Part shown: one piece after another, positions 7,192 to 15,124 of the stretch
Position numbering within the stretch: the stretch's first letter is position 1
How the letters are laid out: every line of letters starts with the position of its first letter
Source of the DNA: Candidatus Stahliibacteriota bacterium
GTDB lineage: Bacteria; Hydrothermota; UBA3072
DNA length: 44,842 bases
Assembly: GCA_004377355.1 (NCBI GenBank)
Contig: SOIB01000205.1
Location: forward strand, 1-44,842
Direction: 5' to 3'
Position numbers and translations under genes: made by a program
Notes under the pieces: model-generated
Told to the model about the DNA's origin: nothing
Databases searched by the model: none
The model's input: the letters and a program-made list of their open reading frames with translations, nothing else

Positions 7192-7395
7192 ATGGGAAAG
7201 AAAATAGATATTCCATGGATTATAAAAGAATCAATAAATAGTCACGATTGTATAGCATGTGAGCATTTCAAAAAACTATGTTATGAATATCCCTGCTTCC
7301 AGTGTATGAACACCCCGGAAGGAAAAAATAATTTTACACCTGTTGATGTTGATGAAATAATAAATAGATATATTGATTTGTGGGGAGATAAATAA
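7192..7395 (+). CDS. Small Cys-rich hypothetical protein
   Basis: 67 residues with CIAC, C and CFQC spaced along residues 22-43, so probably zinc-binding. It is linked to the next gene by TAATG. No family recognised. Confidence 0.6.
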   Translation: MGKKIDIPWIIKESINSHDCIACEHFKKLCYEYPCFQCMNTPEGKNNFTPVDVDEIINRYIDLWGDK

Positions 7396-7562
7396 TGAAT
7401 AATAAAGAAATATGTATTCATTGGCAATCTTCTTGCCAATTATGTGATAAATTCGGAAAAGGATGTTCAAAAAGATCCCCACAGGGAACCTGTAAAGCAA
7501 ACGGGAAAATATATAAACCGAAACCTTCTATAGAATATGATCCTTTCCAGAGGAATTGGTAA
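7395..7562 (+). CDS. Small Cys-rich protein
   Basis: 55 residues, starting in TAATG overlap with the previous stop. Five Cys (CIHW, CQLC, GCSKR, TCKA) and an aromatic C-terminus (PFQRNW). Likely a zinc knuckle; function unknown. Confidence 0.55.
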   Translation: MNNKEICIHWQSSCQLCDKFGKGCSKRSPQGTCKANGKIYKPKPSIEYDPFQRNW

Positions 7563-7563
7563 T

Positions 7564-7908
7564 ATGATAATAATCAAGAAAAAATTAGTCCAGATTTTTG
7601 CAGCTATAACAAGAAGACTTTCAATATCTCTAAGTAAAGAGGTCCAGAGGAAAAATAAAGATCTTATCGAGACAGAATTAAATAATAATCCCAAACTTAA
7701 GACACAGTGGTATAAATGCGGGAAATGCAGGAATCTGATAGAAATAGTAAATATGAAATTCGAATATGATAAGAAATTCGGCAGAGTTACAAAGTGTCCA
7801 TTTTGTAAGAATAAAATATATATCCAGAGAATACCGAAAGATTTAAAATATAATAAAGCCGGAAATCTGGTAAAAGAGAAGGTAAAAATCTCTCTCAACG
7901 GGGGATGA
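7564..7908 (+). CDS. Zinc-ribbon hypothetical protein
   Basis: 114 residues. A basic N-terminal helix is followed by a zinc ribbon (CGKC near residue 52, CPFC near 80). The start at 7564 has AGAGGA 10 bases upstream and follows the previous stop by one base. Function unknown; DNA binding is plausible. Confidence 0.55.
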   Translation: MIIIKKKLVQIFAAITRRLSISLSKEVQRKNKDLIETELNNNPKLKTQWYKCGKCRNLIEIVNMKFEYDKKFGRVTKCPFCKNKIYIQRIPKDLKYNKAGNLVKEKVKISLNGG

Positions 7909-8451
7909 ATGACACACTATGACCTTTGTAAATTAACGGCTGAAAGATTTGTTAAAAAAGCGCAGATAGCTTTATATGAATATAAAAGTGGATCTTACGA
8001 GGAACCGGATGTTTTAACTTTCAACTATAATGTTTCAACTCTTTATGAAATTAAGATGAGCAGATCTGATTTTAAAGCAGATAAAATGAAAGAATGTAGG
8101 ACAAAATGGAAACCAAAAGGATATTGGAACTTTAAAAATAATCCAAACCTAATAAAATTTGATGCTTTTTACAAACAATATTGGCCGGAACTATACTATA
8201 TAGAAGCTCCGCATTTAGGGAAGTATAGATATTACGTGTGTCCATCAGGACTATTAAAACCGGAAGAAATACCAGAAGGATGGGGTTTGTATTGGGTAAA
8301 AAACGGCAGATTCTATAAGAAGAAAGCCAGTAAATCATTCAAGAGGAACCTGTTTGCAGAAAATAATATCCTTGTCCATGCGTTAAGAAGATTAGGAAGA
8401 CACGGACCTAAAGGGATACTTTTTAGAATTTATCAAAATGAGGTAATATGA
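7909..8451 (+). CDS. MmcB-like PD-(D/E)XK nuclease-fold protein
   Basis: 180 residues. PDVLTFNYNVSTLYEIKMSR carries the Asp and the E-x-K signature of the PD-(D/E)XK fold, and the segment YYVCPSGLLKPEEIPEGWGL is typical of MmcB-like phage and bacterial proteins. A role in DNA processing or repair is likely; the exact substrate is not known. Directly follows the previous gene and overlaps the next by four bases. Confidence 0.65.
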   Translation: MTHYDLCKLTAERFVKKAQIALYEYKSGSYEEPDVLTFNYNVSTLYEIKMSRSDFKADKMKECRTKWKPKGYWNFKNNPNLIKFDAFYKQYWPELYYIEAPHLGKYRYYVCPSGLLKPEEIPEGWGLYWVKNGRFYKKKASKSFKRNLFAENNILVHALRRLGRHGPKGILFRIYQNEVI

Positions 8452-9509
8452 AAGTTGATATATGGTTCCCTTTTTATGTAAATGATTATATAGCTGATAC
8501 GATGGCTTTGTCCAATCGTGAACATGGGATGTATCTTTTACTCATGATACATTGCTGGAAAAAAGGTGTAATTCCAAAAGATATAGAAAAATTAAAAAAG
8601 ATAACAAAAACATCAGAAGAAGATGTTAGCTTTCTAATAGGAATTCTTGAGGATTTTTTTGAAGAGCATGAAGATTTTTATATAAACAATAGATTGTCAG
8701 CGGAGAAAACGAAAGCGGAAAATAGAAGCAAAAGGGCACAAGAGAATGGGAGGCTAGGGGGTAGGCCAAAAGAATTCACTTCGATAAGAGGTTGCACAGC
8801 GATAAAGAAGCAATTAGATAAGGATTGGTATGAGATGGTGTTATTTTTCGATAACAAATGTTTATGCTGTGAAGAGAAACTCCCAGAAGGGGCAGTGCCG
8901 CTAATGGACCACATTATACCTAAATCTCTTGGTGGACAATTGGAAATTACAAACATTCAACCTTTATGCAGTGGATGTAATAGGGATAAGTCTAATAAAC
9001 ACACAACAGATTACAGATTAAAATTTATTGAAGACATACCAGAGAAACTAAAAAGCAAATGGTTTATAGCTGGAAAGCTAGAAGAAACCTATAGGTTAAA
9101 ACTAGAAAACCAAAATAAAACATCTTCACATTCACATTCACATTCACATTCAGAATCATATAAACCTCCAGAGAAGAAACATAAATATGGAGAATATAAT
9201 CACGTCAGACTGACAGATAAACAATTTAAAAAACTGGAAGAAGATTACGGATCTATTCATCTTAAAGAATTGATTGTTAAATTAGACGAAGGAATAGAAA
9301 TACATGGTTATAGATACAAGAACCATAATCTAACAATAAGAAAATGGAATCCATTGAATAATGAAAAACCAACAATTAAATCAAAAGAATTAACAGGAAC
9401 TCAGAAGGAAATAGAGAAATATCAGAGCTATATAGATTCAGATGTTTTTCCAGAGGACGAGAAAATCAAATTCAGGGATAAAATAAATGAACTGGAGGGG
9501 AGTGAATGA
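8448..9509 (+). CDS. DUF1376 replication protein with inserted HNH nuclease domain
   Basis: 353 residues. Residues 1-108 are a DUF1376 winged-helix domain (WFPFYVNDYIADT, ending GRLGGRPKEF) found at the N-terminus of phage replication-initiation proteins. Residues about 111-195 are an HNH domain: C138 and C141, D154-H155, N169, C174 and C177, ending TTDYR. Residues 196-353 return to a normal phage replisome C-terminus (HKYGEYNHVRLTDKQFKKLE ... IRKW). A Ser-His repeat, encoded by four perfect TTCACA hexamers plus a variant (9125-9154), lies in the joint. The HNH part looks like an insertion into the linker of an otherwise standard protein. Strategic position among replication genes supports a role in loading the host replication machinery. 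Confidence 0.8.
   Translation: MKVDIWFPFYVNDYIADTMALSNREHGMYLLLMIHCWKKGVIPKDIEKLKKITKTSEEDVSFLIGILEDFFEEHEDFYINNRLSAEKTKAENRSKRAQENGRLGGRPKEFTSIRGCTAIKKQLDKDWYEMVLFFDNKCLCCEEKLPEGAVPLMDHIIPKSLGGQLEITNIQPLCSGCNRDKSNKHTTDYRLKFIEDIPEKLKSKWFIAGKLEETYRLKLENQNKTSSHSHSHSHSESYKPPEKKHKYGEYNHVRLTDKQFKKLEEDYGSIHLKELIVKLDEGIEIHGYRYKNHNLTIRKWNPLNNEKPTIKSKELTGTQKEIEKYQSYIDSDVFPEDEKIKFRDKINELEGSE
9125..9154 (+). repeat. TTCACA hexanucleotide repeat in coding DNA
   Basis: Four perfect TTCACA units followed by TTCAGA, in frame, coding alternating Ser and His. A change in copy number would alter linker length without shifting the frame. Confidence 0.9.
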
Positions 9510-9811
9510 GTTTAAAAAAAATAAAAATAATACACATTGATCAATTTACCACGATGTGCGGTTTTTTTAATTCAGATACCCTAGAAGTAAATAATGGTTA
9601 TAATTGTAATCATCCCGATTGCGAAGAGACACAAATAATAGGTGATAAAGAAATAGGAAAATGTTATTCGTTCAGTTGCCCTCTAGCTCCAGAAGTTGAT
9701 CATCAGGACCTTAAAGAACATGATAAAGATTTATATAACGATTATAAAAACGATTCTGAGGTTAACGATTATGTAGTTGTTAATATGGAGGATTTCCCTA
9801 AAGATGCTTAA
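9506..9811 (+). CDS. Cys-containing hypothetical protein
   Basis: 101 residues with CNHPDCEE and CYSFSCPLAPE as likely zinc ligands, and an acidic second half. It overlaps both neighbours. The pattern is seen in phage early proteins without known function. Confidence 0.6.
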   Translation: MSLKKIKIIHIDQFTTMCGFFNSDTLEVNNGYNCNHPDCEETQIIGDKEIGKCYSFSCPLAPEVDHQDLKEHDKDLYNDYKNDSEVNDYVVVNMEDFPKDA

Positions 9812-10484
9812 AGAAGATTTTGTTTTTAATTTAACATTAAAATATAGAGTTGGAGATACAGCAAAAAATTCAAAGAAAAGAAATGAATTATTTACCACCG
9901 AGCTTTATACTTTTATGAAATACTGTCCAGAGAAGCATCTTGAGGATGTATTTAATCATGTCAGCCGGTCTGTCAAAGAAAATTTCATTCCTTCTATGAA
10001 ACATTTCTACGATTATGCCGAAGAAATGGAATTTATTACTAAGGGAGCAGTTAAAAAACAAAAGAAGGTATGGTGGTGTATCTGTAAAAAATGCAGAAAG
10101 GAATATGGGCCAAGAGGTCGGCGCTGTCCAGTATGTGGGAGCTTAAAATTCGATGTAAAATGTGCAGCAAAAGTTACAGAATCAATGCCGGGAAATATTG
10201 AACTTATACAGGAAGACTGCCCCATATGTACAATATATGAAAAACGGAATGAAGATAGAAATTATGTATTTGGACCAGAATGTAATAGTTATGGAATTGG
10301 AACACAACCGTTTGCCAATTGTAAAGATTGTAGCTGTAGAGTCTGTTGTAATAAATATTCAGATTTATTAGATAAAAATAATTACAAAAGAATCAGATCA
10401 AATATGATTGGAAATAAATATAAAATGCCATGGATTGACATAGAAAAATTAAATAAAAAGATTGTTAATGGAGGCAGGAATTGA
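9804..10484 (+). CDS. Zinc-ribbon replication-cluster protein
   Basis: 226 residues. A helical N-terminal domain (about 1-75) is followed by a zinc ribbon (CICKKC, then CPVCG, residues about 88-110) and a second Cys-rich part (CPIC, CKDCSCRVCC). The start was placed at the ATG at 9804, overlapping the previous stop. Position right after the DUF1376 protein is where helicase-loader genes often sit, but no Walker motif is present, so that role is not supported. Confidence 0.55.
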   Translation: MLKEDFVFNLTLKYRVGDTAKNSKKRNELFTTELYTFMKYCPEKHLEDVFNHVSRSVKENFIPSMKHFYDYAEEMEFITKGAVKKQKKVWWCICKKCRKEYGPRGRRCPVCGSLKFDVKCAAKVTESMPGNIELIQEDCPICTIYEKRNEDRNYVFGPECNSYGIGTQPFANCKDCSCRVCCNKYSDLLDKNNYKRIRSNMIGNKYKMPWIDIEKLNKKIVNGGRN

Positions 10485-10687
10485 AGAAAAAAAGAAGCAA
10501 TAATAGATCTGATAAAAAGTATAAAATAGGAGATCTTGGTTCTATTTTTGTAGATAGGGTTTTAATACTGATAGAGGTAGTCGATATTGATCACGCTACA
10601 CAGGAATATAGATGTTATTCTCTTAATCCAGGAGATATGAGAATATTCTGGGTGCCAGCCAGAGATATAAGAAGGTATCATGGATAA
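10481..10687 (+). CDS. Small basic hypothetical protein
   Basis: 68 residues beginning at a TTG with GGAGGCAGGAA immediately upstream. Very basic start (KKKRSNNRSDKK), then a beta-rich part (LGSIFVDRVLILIEVVDID). Possibly nucleic-acid-binding; no family recognised. Confidence 0.55.
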   Translation: MKKKRSNNRSDKKYKIGDLGSIFVDRVLILIEVVDIDHATQEYRCYSLNPGDMRIFWVPARDIRRYHG

Positions 10688-10892
10688 TAAAATTTTAAAG
10701 TCTTTTGAAGAATTTAATAAAAATACCAATGAAATTGCAGTATCTCAATTTTTTGCTTTTGCTTTTGCTTTTGTCGCCGGGGCAGAAGCCGAAAAGAAAA
10801 GAATCAAAAAGAAGCTTAAAAAGGAATATTCTGTTTTTGGTTTAGATGATAATGTTTTAGAAGATCATATAAATGAAATATTGAGGGGATAA
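10680..10892 (+). CDS. Hypothetical protein with hydrophobic repeat
   Basis: 70 residues. The middle contains a Phe-Ala repeat (FFAFAFAFVAG) coded by repeated TTTGCT units, then a Lys-rich helix. The hydrophobic stretch is too short for a sure membrane span. Function unknown. Confidence 0.55.
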   Translation: MDNKILKSFEEFNKNTNEIAVSQFFAFAFAFVAGAEAEKKRIKKKLKKEYSVFGLDDNVLEDHINEILRG

Positions 10893-10893
10893 T

Positions 10894-11145
10894 ATGATAT
10901 TTAAAATTTCTAAGAATAAAAGATCCTGTGATTTTGAAAATGAATGGGATTCCAAAACTAATACTATGAAAATATGTGGAAAAGATACTTATGTCCTGGC
11001 CGGTAAAAAAAGTGTATGTTCAGAACATTTACCATTTGTTATTTCATCTGCCGGAAAGCCAGAATACAAAGACCAGTACAATAATTATATACCAACAGGT
11101 AGAGTATTTTTAAGAAAAGTTGCAGAATATGAGGCAGATCAGTAA
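10894..11145 (+). CDS. Hypothetical protein
   Basis: 83 residues with isolated Cys (CDFENEW, CGKDTYVL, CSEHL), so possibly a metal-binding fold. Ends in TAATG overlap with the methyltransferase gene. No family recognised. Confidence 0.55.
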   Translation: MIFKISKNKRSCDFENEWDSKTNTMKICGKDTYVLAGKKSVCSEHLPFVISSAGKPEYKDQYNNYIPTGRVFLRKVAEYEADQ

Positions 11146-11717
11146 TGGGTGGATCTTTTATTCACAGATCAGCAGATAATAATAATTTTAATACACACTA
11201 CAGTTTAACAGAACAATTATTACAAAAAGAACATTTCAGTTCTTCTCTGCCTGTATTAGAACCAGCATGTGGGAAGAGTTGTATAACAAAAATATTAAAT
11301 GGTCTGTTTTTAAAAGTTGATCAATTTGATATAAACCATCCAGTATCGTTACATAGAAAGGATTTTTATACAGAAAATAAAAAATATCCATACATAATCA
11401 CCAATCCTCCTTACGGAAAAGAAACAGATAAATTCGTGATGAAAGCAAAAGAGATATGTACTGTAAAATTTGCTTTCCTTCTCAGGACTAATTATTTATC
11501 AGGACAGGCCCGATACAAAGCTGGAGCATATAAATGGCTGAAAAATATATATGTATTCAGCAGGATGCCGGATCTTAGAGCCCTAATACGTAGAGACGGT
11601 AAATATCCATCAGCTGGAATTGTTTATGCTTGGCTAGTGTGGGAAATAGGCTGGAATGAGGCCCCGAGATTTTATACAATAGACAATCAGAAATATATTT
11701 TAAAGGCGGGGGAATAA
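11145..11717 (+). CDS. DNA N6-adenine methyltransferase
   Basis: 190 residues. Motif I VLEPACGKSCITKIL (residues 37-51) binds S-adenosylmethionine, and TNPPYG (86-91) is the catalytic motif of amino-methyltransferases. Short for the class and without a recognisable target-recognition domain, as is common in phages. It probably modifies phage DNA to avoid restriction; the target site is unknown. No partner restriction gene is present. Confidence 0.8.
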   Translation: MGGSFIHRSADNNNFNTHYSLTEQLLQKEHFSSSLPVLEPACGKSCITKILNGLFLKVDQFDINHPVSLHRKDFYTENKKYPYIITNPPYGKETDKFVMKAKEICTVKFAFLLRTNYLSGQARYKAGAYKWLKNIYVFSRMPDLRALIRRDGKYPSAGIVYAWLVWEIGWNEAPRFYTIDNQKYILKAGE

Positions 11718-11899
11718 TGGAAGATGGAATAGTTTTTTTCTACACAAAAGATAATATTTTATATCCGGTAGCAATGGATGATCAGGATTTTAGAATATGC
11801 AGACATTTGGTTAATCAGGTATTTACAAAAGATAATAAATTGGTAGTTTTGACAAATAGGCCGATGGGAGAATTAGAGAATATGAGGGAGAAAAAATGA
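11717..11899 (+). CDS. Small hypothetical protein
   Basis: 60 residues, one-base overlap with the methyltransferase gene and four-base overlap with the lipoprotein gene. Beta-rich, charged C-terminus. No family recognised. Confidence 0.55.
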   Translation: MEDGIVFFYTKDNILYPVAMDDQDFRICRHLVNQVFTKDNKLVVLTNRPMGELENMREKK

Positions 11900-12408
11900 A
11901 GAAGATTTTAATGTTAACTATTTTAATTATGGCATTTTCGGGATGTAGCTCGTTATGGCCTACCACAGACGAATTGCATGATAATATTTTTTCAGAAAGA
12001 GCGTCAGGCCACAATATCTATTATGGGGATTTTTCAGAAATATTGGTTATTGAGGATATTTCTCCATGGATAATGTCCAGAATAGTTTATATGCCGGATG
12101 AAGGCGATAAATGGGATGATCCTGAAGTGGTCCTTAAAAGAGGGTATGGAGATTGTGACGATTTTGCTATTCTAGTGATGAATATAGCGTATGTCGTATT
12201 CGGAATTGAGTTTGATTTAGTACTGGTAGATACGAATCTGGTAAGGATAATTGAGGAAGGTGGAGATATAAATCACGCATCAGTAGCCATTGAGAATATA
12301 GTTTTCGATGTGTATAACTTAAGCCGGTATTCATTAGATATACCAATTGCCTTTAGATATACTTTCTGGAAAGTTTTTAATATACCGGGAGTAATAAATG
12401 TTGTCTAA
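11896..12408 (+). CDS. Transglutaminase-like cysteine peptidase lipoprotein (BTLCP-like)
   Basis: 170 residues. A lipoprotein signal peptide (hydrophobic 4-15, FSGCSS with Cys17 as lipidation site) implies an envelope location. The mature part has the transglutaminase-like core: DDPEVVLKRGYGDCDDFAIL (Cys87), INHASVAI (His127) and FDVYN (Asp138), so a complete Cys-His-Asp triad in the right order. The family includes bacterial transglutaminase-like cysteine proteinases. In a phage, an exported enzyme of the early operon could act on the envelope during infection, for example in superinfection exclusion; that is inference. Confidence 0.75.
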   Translation: MKKILMLTILIMAFSGCSSLWPTTDELHDNIFSERASGHNIYYGDFSEILVIEDISPWIMSRIVYMPDEGDKWDDPEVVLKRGYGDCDDFAILVMNIAYVVFGIEFDLVLVDTNLVRIIEEGGDINHASVAIENIVFDVYNLSRYSLDIPIAFRYTFWKVFNIPGVINVV

Positions 12409-12745
12409 AATAAAATTATTTTTAATTATGAGAAAGCAGTTAAAAAGAGAAGATGGTTTTTTTTATAGAATCATAATGAATCATAGGGAAGATAACCCTT
12501 CTAAAAAAGAGCTCAAAAGGCAGATCAGAAAACTGGCTGGAGATCTACATCACCTACAGGTTAAACTCTTTACCTTGATGAATGATTCTGAAGATTATGA
12601 GTTAGCGATTGAGAGGAACAGGATATATTTTAAGCAGGAAGTTAAAAAACTCTCAAATCCGGCAGAACTAATAAAAAAAGCAGAAGATGTAACAAATCAG
12701 GCCAAAGGTCTTTTAAATAGATTCGAGAAGAAAATTGGAAACTAG
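12398..12745 (+). CDS. Coiled-coil hypothetical protein
   Basis: 115 residues, highly charged and helical throughout (e.g. KKELKRQIRKLAGDLHHLQVK). Overlaps the lipoprotein gene by 11 bases. Possibly a structural partner of neighbours; no family recognised. Confidence 0.55.
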   Translation: MLSKIKLFLIMRKQLKREDGFFYRIIMNHREDNPSKKELKRQIRKLAGDLHHLQVKLFTLMNDSEDYELAIERNRIYFKQEVKKLSNPAELIKKAEDVTNQAKGLLNRFEKKIGN

Positions 12746-12959
12746 AAAAGAAGTATACACATCGGCCATAGTAAAAATTATATGGGTTCCTGATAAAAGA
12801 GGAAATAAATGTAAAGGTTGTTTTTTTGACAGGCCGGAAGCAAAAGGTGAAGGTGATAACTGCACCGATAACATAACTTCAGAACTTAATATCCTAAGTT
12901 GCCGGTCTGGAGGGCATTACATAGGTGTATATGTCGATGAGATAGAAGAAGGGGATTAA
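12735..12959 (+). CDS. Small Cys-containing hypothetical protein
   Basis: 74 residues, starting at a TTG that overlaps the upstream gene. Contains CKGCFFDRP, NCTDN and a later SCRSGGHYIGV, a pattern seen in several small phage proteins of unknown role. The start codon is uncertain as the ribosome binding site is weak. Confidence 0.5.
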   Translation: METRKEVYTSAIVKIIWVPDKRGNKCKGCFFDRPEAKGEGDNCTDNITSELNILSCRSGGHYIGVYVDEIEEGD

Positions 12960-12960
12960 A

Positions 12961-13161
12961 ATGAGTTTATACGGAGATAATATACAGAAAGAAATAAAAG
13001 AACCTCTTGAAAAGGTAACAGAATTCTGGCAGAAAAACAAAACTTACTTCTTCGGAGATCGTGTAAACTGGGAAGGAAAGGAAAGAATACTAATAATTGG
13101 ATCTTCAATAGGTGTTCCACCCTCTGAATTATATTTAATATGGAAGAAATATGAAGAATAA
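12961..13161 (+). CDS. Hypothetical protein
   Basis: 66 residues, beginning one base after the previous stop. Aromatic and charged (TEFWQKNKTYFFGDRVNWEG). No family recognised. Confidence 0.5.
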   Translation: MSLYGDNIQKEIKEPLEKVTEFWQKNKTYFFGDRVNWEGKERILIIGSSIGVPPSELYLIWKKYEE

Positions 13162-13200
13162 TAATAGAAATTATCAAATGCTTTTTGAATCGGGGGGAAG

Positions 13201-13890
13201 ATGAAACTTGACATACCAAAGATAATAAAAGAACACCATCAGGCTATGATTGATAAGGGCTTTTATACTTGTCTTAACTGCAAAGGTATATATATTAATA
13301 ATGATGGAGCAAACCGAAATTGTTCCAATTGTATAAAAGATCCTGGGGTTGATACAAATAAAAATATAGGTGAACTTTTAATGTTGATTGTATCCGAATT
13401 GGGTGAAGCACTTGAAGCTCATAGAAATAATAAATTTACCGATTGGTCTGGATATAAAATGTTAATGGATATCCACAATAAAAAAGAATGGTCAAGAAAT
13501 GATCTTAAAAAAGAAAATTTAAAATATTATTTTGAATGTAAAATAAAAGACACATTTGAGGATGAAATTGCGGATGTATTTTTAAGACTGTTTGATTTGT
13601 GCGGATATTTAGGGATTGAGCCAAAAGAATACCCCCTACTAGAAATGCAAACTTTCAAAAATATAGGTGCTGAATTTTTCTGGCTAACAGGAATGTTGAC
13701 AAATCTTCCCGGAATCAAGATTTATTATGATCAGTCTGACTCTATAGATAAAGAAGTAGAGGAAATATCTCTTGTTATCAAAAGGCTGGAATGTTTTTGT
13801 GAACAAAATTCAATTCCTATAGAAAAACATATTCTTGCAAAAATGGAATACAATAAAGAAAGACCACATAAACACGGGAAAGAATATTGA
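13201..13890 (+). CDS. MazG-like nucleotide pyrophosphatase with zinc-finger insertion
   Basis: 229 residues. The MazG signature is clear: MLIVSELGEALEAHR (E66, E69 and E72), DEIADVFLRLFDL (E122, D125), and the family ending HILAKMEYNKERPHKHGK. Such enzymes hydrolyse NTPs or ppGpp-like alarmones to keep host metabolism favourable. Unusual here: a zinc-finger-like CLNC...CSNC segment (residues 24-44) before the first motif, and about 40 extra residues between the two metal-binding motifs. The start follows the strong site GGGGGGAAG. Confidence 0.75.
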   Translation: MKLDIPKIIKEHHQAMIDKGFYTCLNCKGIYINNDGANRNCSNCIKDPGVDTNKNIGELLMLIVSELGEALEAHRNNKFTDWSGYKMLMDIHNKKEWSRNDLKKENLKYYFECKIKDTFEDEIADVFLRLFDLCGYLGIEPKEYPLLEMQTFKNIGAEFFWLTGMLTNLPGIKIYYDQSDSIDKEVEEISLVIKRLECFCEQNSIPIEKHILAKMEYNKERPHKHGKEY

Positions 13891-14046
13891 TTGAAAATTA
13901 AGCTCACCAAAGACGGGGGCTTACGGTTGTCTTCCTTGTTACCTGATATTTTTGGCACTCTATTGTACAAGGGTAAACCAGAGAGAGATACAGTCATTCG
14001 GAATCCGGCCGAAGATAAGGAAGATTTTTTGAAAAAGGATTATTAA
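13891..14046 (+). CDS. Small hypothetical protein
   Basis: 51 residues from a TTG directly after the MazG stop, with GGGAAAG 8 bases upstream. It ends right at the next ATG. Amphipathic start, charged C-terminus (AEDKEDFLKKDY). No family recognised. Confidence 0.5.
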   Translation: MKIKLTKDGGLRLSSLLPDIFGTLLYKGKPERDTVIRNPAEDKEDFLKKDY

Positions 14047-14310
14047 ATGGATATAAAAGAAGATCGTATTTTTTTATCAGATATATCTAAAAAATACGGA
14101 TGGAAAACAAGAATTTTATCTCAGATAATATTTGACGCCGGTATAAAGGAAATCAGGGAAGCAAGAAACTCAGAAGGGGAAAAACAGAGGTATCTAAATA
14201 AAGAAGAAAATAAAAAACTGGAAGAATTTATAGCACATCCTATCTACAAAACAAAAAATAGCCTAAATAGTGAATACTGGGGAACTCCTGCTTTTTTAAG
14301 GATAACATGA
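14047..14310 (+). CDS. Putative small DNA-binding protein
   Basis: 87 residues. The segment FLSDISKKYGWKTRILSQIIFDAGIKEI is compatible with a helix-turn-helix, followed by a charged helix. Starts immediately after the previous stop. Function unknown. Confidence 0.5.
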   Translation: MDIKEDRIFLSDISKKYGWKTRILSQIIFDAGIKEIREARNSEGEKQRYLNKEENKKLEEFIAHPIYKTKNSLNSEYWGTPAFLRIT

Positions 14311-14316
14311 GGGTTT

Positions 14317-14595
14317 ATGGATACTAAAGAAATGGAAAACTTGGAAGAGTCTTATTTTGACGCTGCAAGATCTTACGGAATACCGGAATACTATTCAAAA
14401 GCAGTAGCCAGGAAGATTGTATACGGGGAGTCAGCATCTAAAATAATTGAACTGGCTTTCTCAAAAAAAGTATTATCTATGATGAATTTACCGGATGATT
14501 CAGCCGAAGATATAGCAAAAATGCGGAAATTTATACATTACGAAGTACCTACGAGATGCATAGAAAAGAGCTGGACCGGATTTAAGGACTACTAA
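14317..14595 (+). CDS. Hypothetical protein, last gene of early operon
   Basis: 92 residues, helical, moderately acidic. It ends six bases before a perfect bidirectional terminator hairpin. No family recognised. Confidence 0.55.
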   Translation: MDTKEMENLEESYFDAARSYGIPEYYSKAVARKIVYGESASKIIELAFSKKVLSMMNLPDDSAEDIAKMRKFIHYEVPTRCIEKSWTGFKDY

Positions 14596-14600
14596 ATAAA

Positions 14601-14624
14601 AAACCCCTGAAATCTCAGGGGTTT
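14601..14624. terminator. Bidirectional terminator between convergent operons
   Basis: Perfect 10-base stem AAACCCCTGA / TCAGGGGTTT with loop AATC, with an A run on one side that is a T run for the other strand. It closes both the plus-strand early operon and the minus-strand operon. Confidence 0.9.
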
Positions 14625-14719
14625 AACATTTTCAAAATAGCCAGAATTAAATAGGATATGATTGTATGAAAAGCAAAGTAGATTAAGATTGATTTAATAA
14701 TCTTAAATATAGTTATCAA
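14615..14719 (-). CDS. Possible 34-residue membrane peptide
   Basis: Starts at a TTG with AAAGGA 8 bases upstream and ends inside the terminator stem. Almost entirely hydrophobic with one likely transmembrane helix (ILIYFAFHTIISYLILAIL). It is the last reading frame of the minus-strand operon. Too short for certainty, but the ribosome binding site is good. Confidence 0.4.
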   Translation of the reverse strand: MITIFKIIKSILIYFAFHTIISYLILAILKMLNP

Positions 14720-14732
14720 TGACAAAGTCCTT

Positions 14733-14891
14733 TCATATTTCAACCCCCTTAGATATTGCCCAATTCCATAATTCATCATCATTCATAATATATTCTTCAA
14801 TTTTGTCATAATTTGACACATCGGCATCTGGAATTTCTGACAGAATTGAATCGATAATCTCATAATAAAAAAGATTAATAAAAGTATACAT
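14733..14891 (-). CDS. Small acidic protein
   Basis: 52 residues, acidic (SEIPDADVSNYDKIEEYIM, DDELWNWA). The ribosome binding site is weak, and a GTG three codons upstream is an alternative start. Acidic mini-proteins of this kind are often host-takeover or anti-defence proteins, but no specific match is claimed. Confidence 0.5.
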   Translation of the reverse strand: MYTFINLFYYEIIDSILSEIPDADVSNYDKIEEYIMNDDELWNWAISKGVEI

Positions 14892-14896
14892 GTCAA

Positions 14897-15070
14897 TCAC
14901 ATTGACTGCTCAGAGACATATTTTCTTATATTGTGCCGGTTACACACTCTTGATGCTTTGTTGTACTCACGACAGATAGTATCGGCTACATATGAAGTTA
15001 CACCCCGTACTACTATTATTCTTTTACCGTTTTGATTGATTTTAATGATATTGAAAGTTTTTTCATCCAT
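14897..15070 (-). CDS. Small basic protein
   Basis: 57 residues with AAAGGA upstream of the ATG. Basic second half (CREYNKASRVCNRHNIRKYV). No family recognised. Confidence 0.5.
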   Translation of the reverse strand: MDEKTFNIIKINQNGKRIIVVRGVTSYVADTICREYNKASRVCNRHNIRKYVSEQSM

Positions 15071-15124
15071 TTTGATTTTCCTTTAAGAATTTAATGTTCT
15101 GCTTTTCAAATAATCCATAACTAA

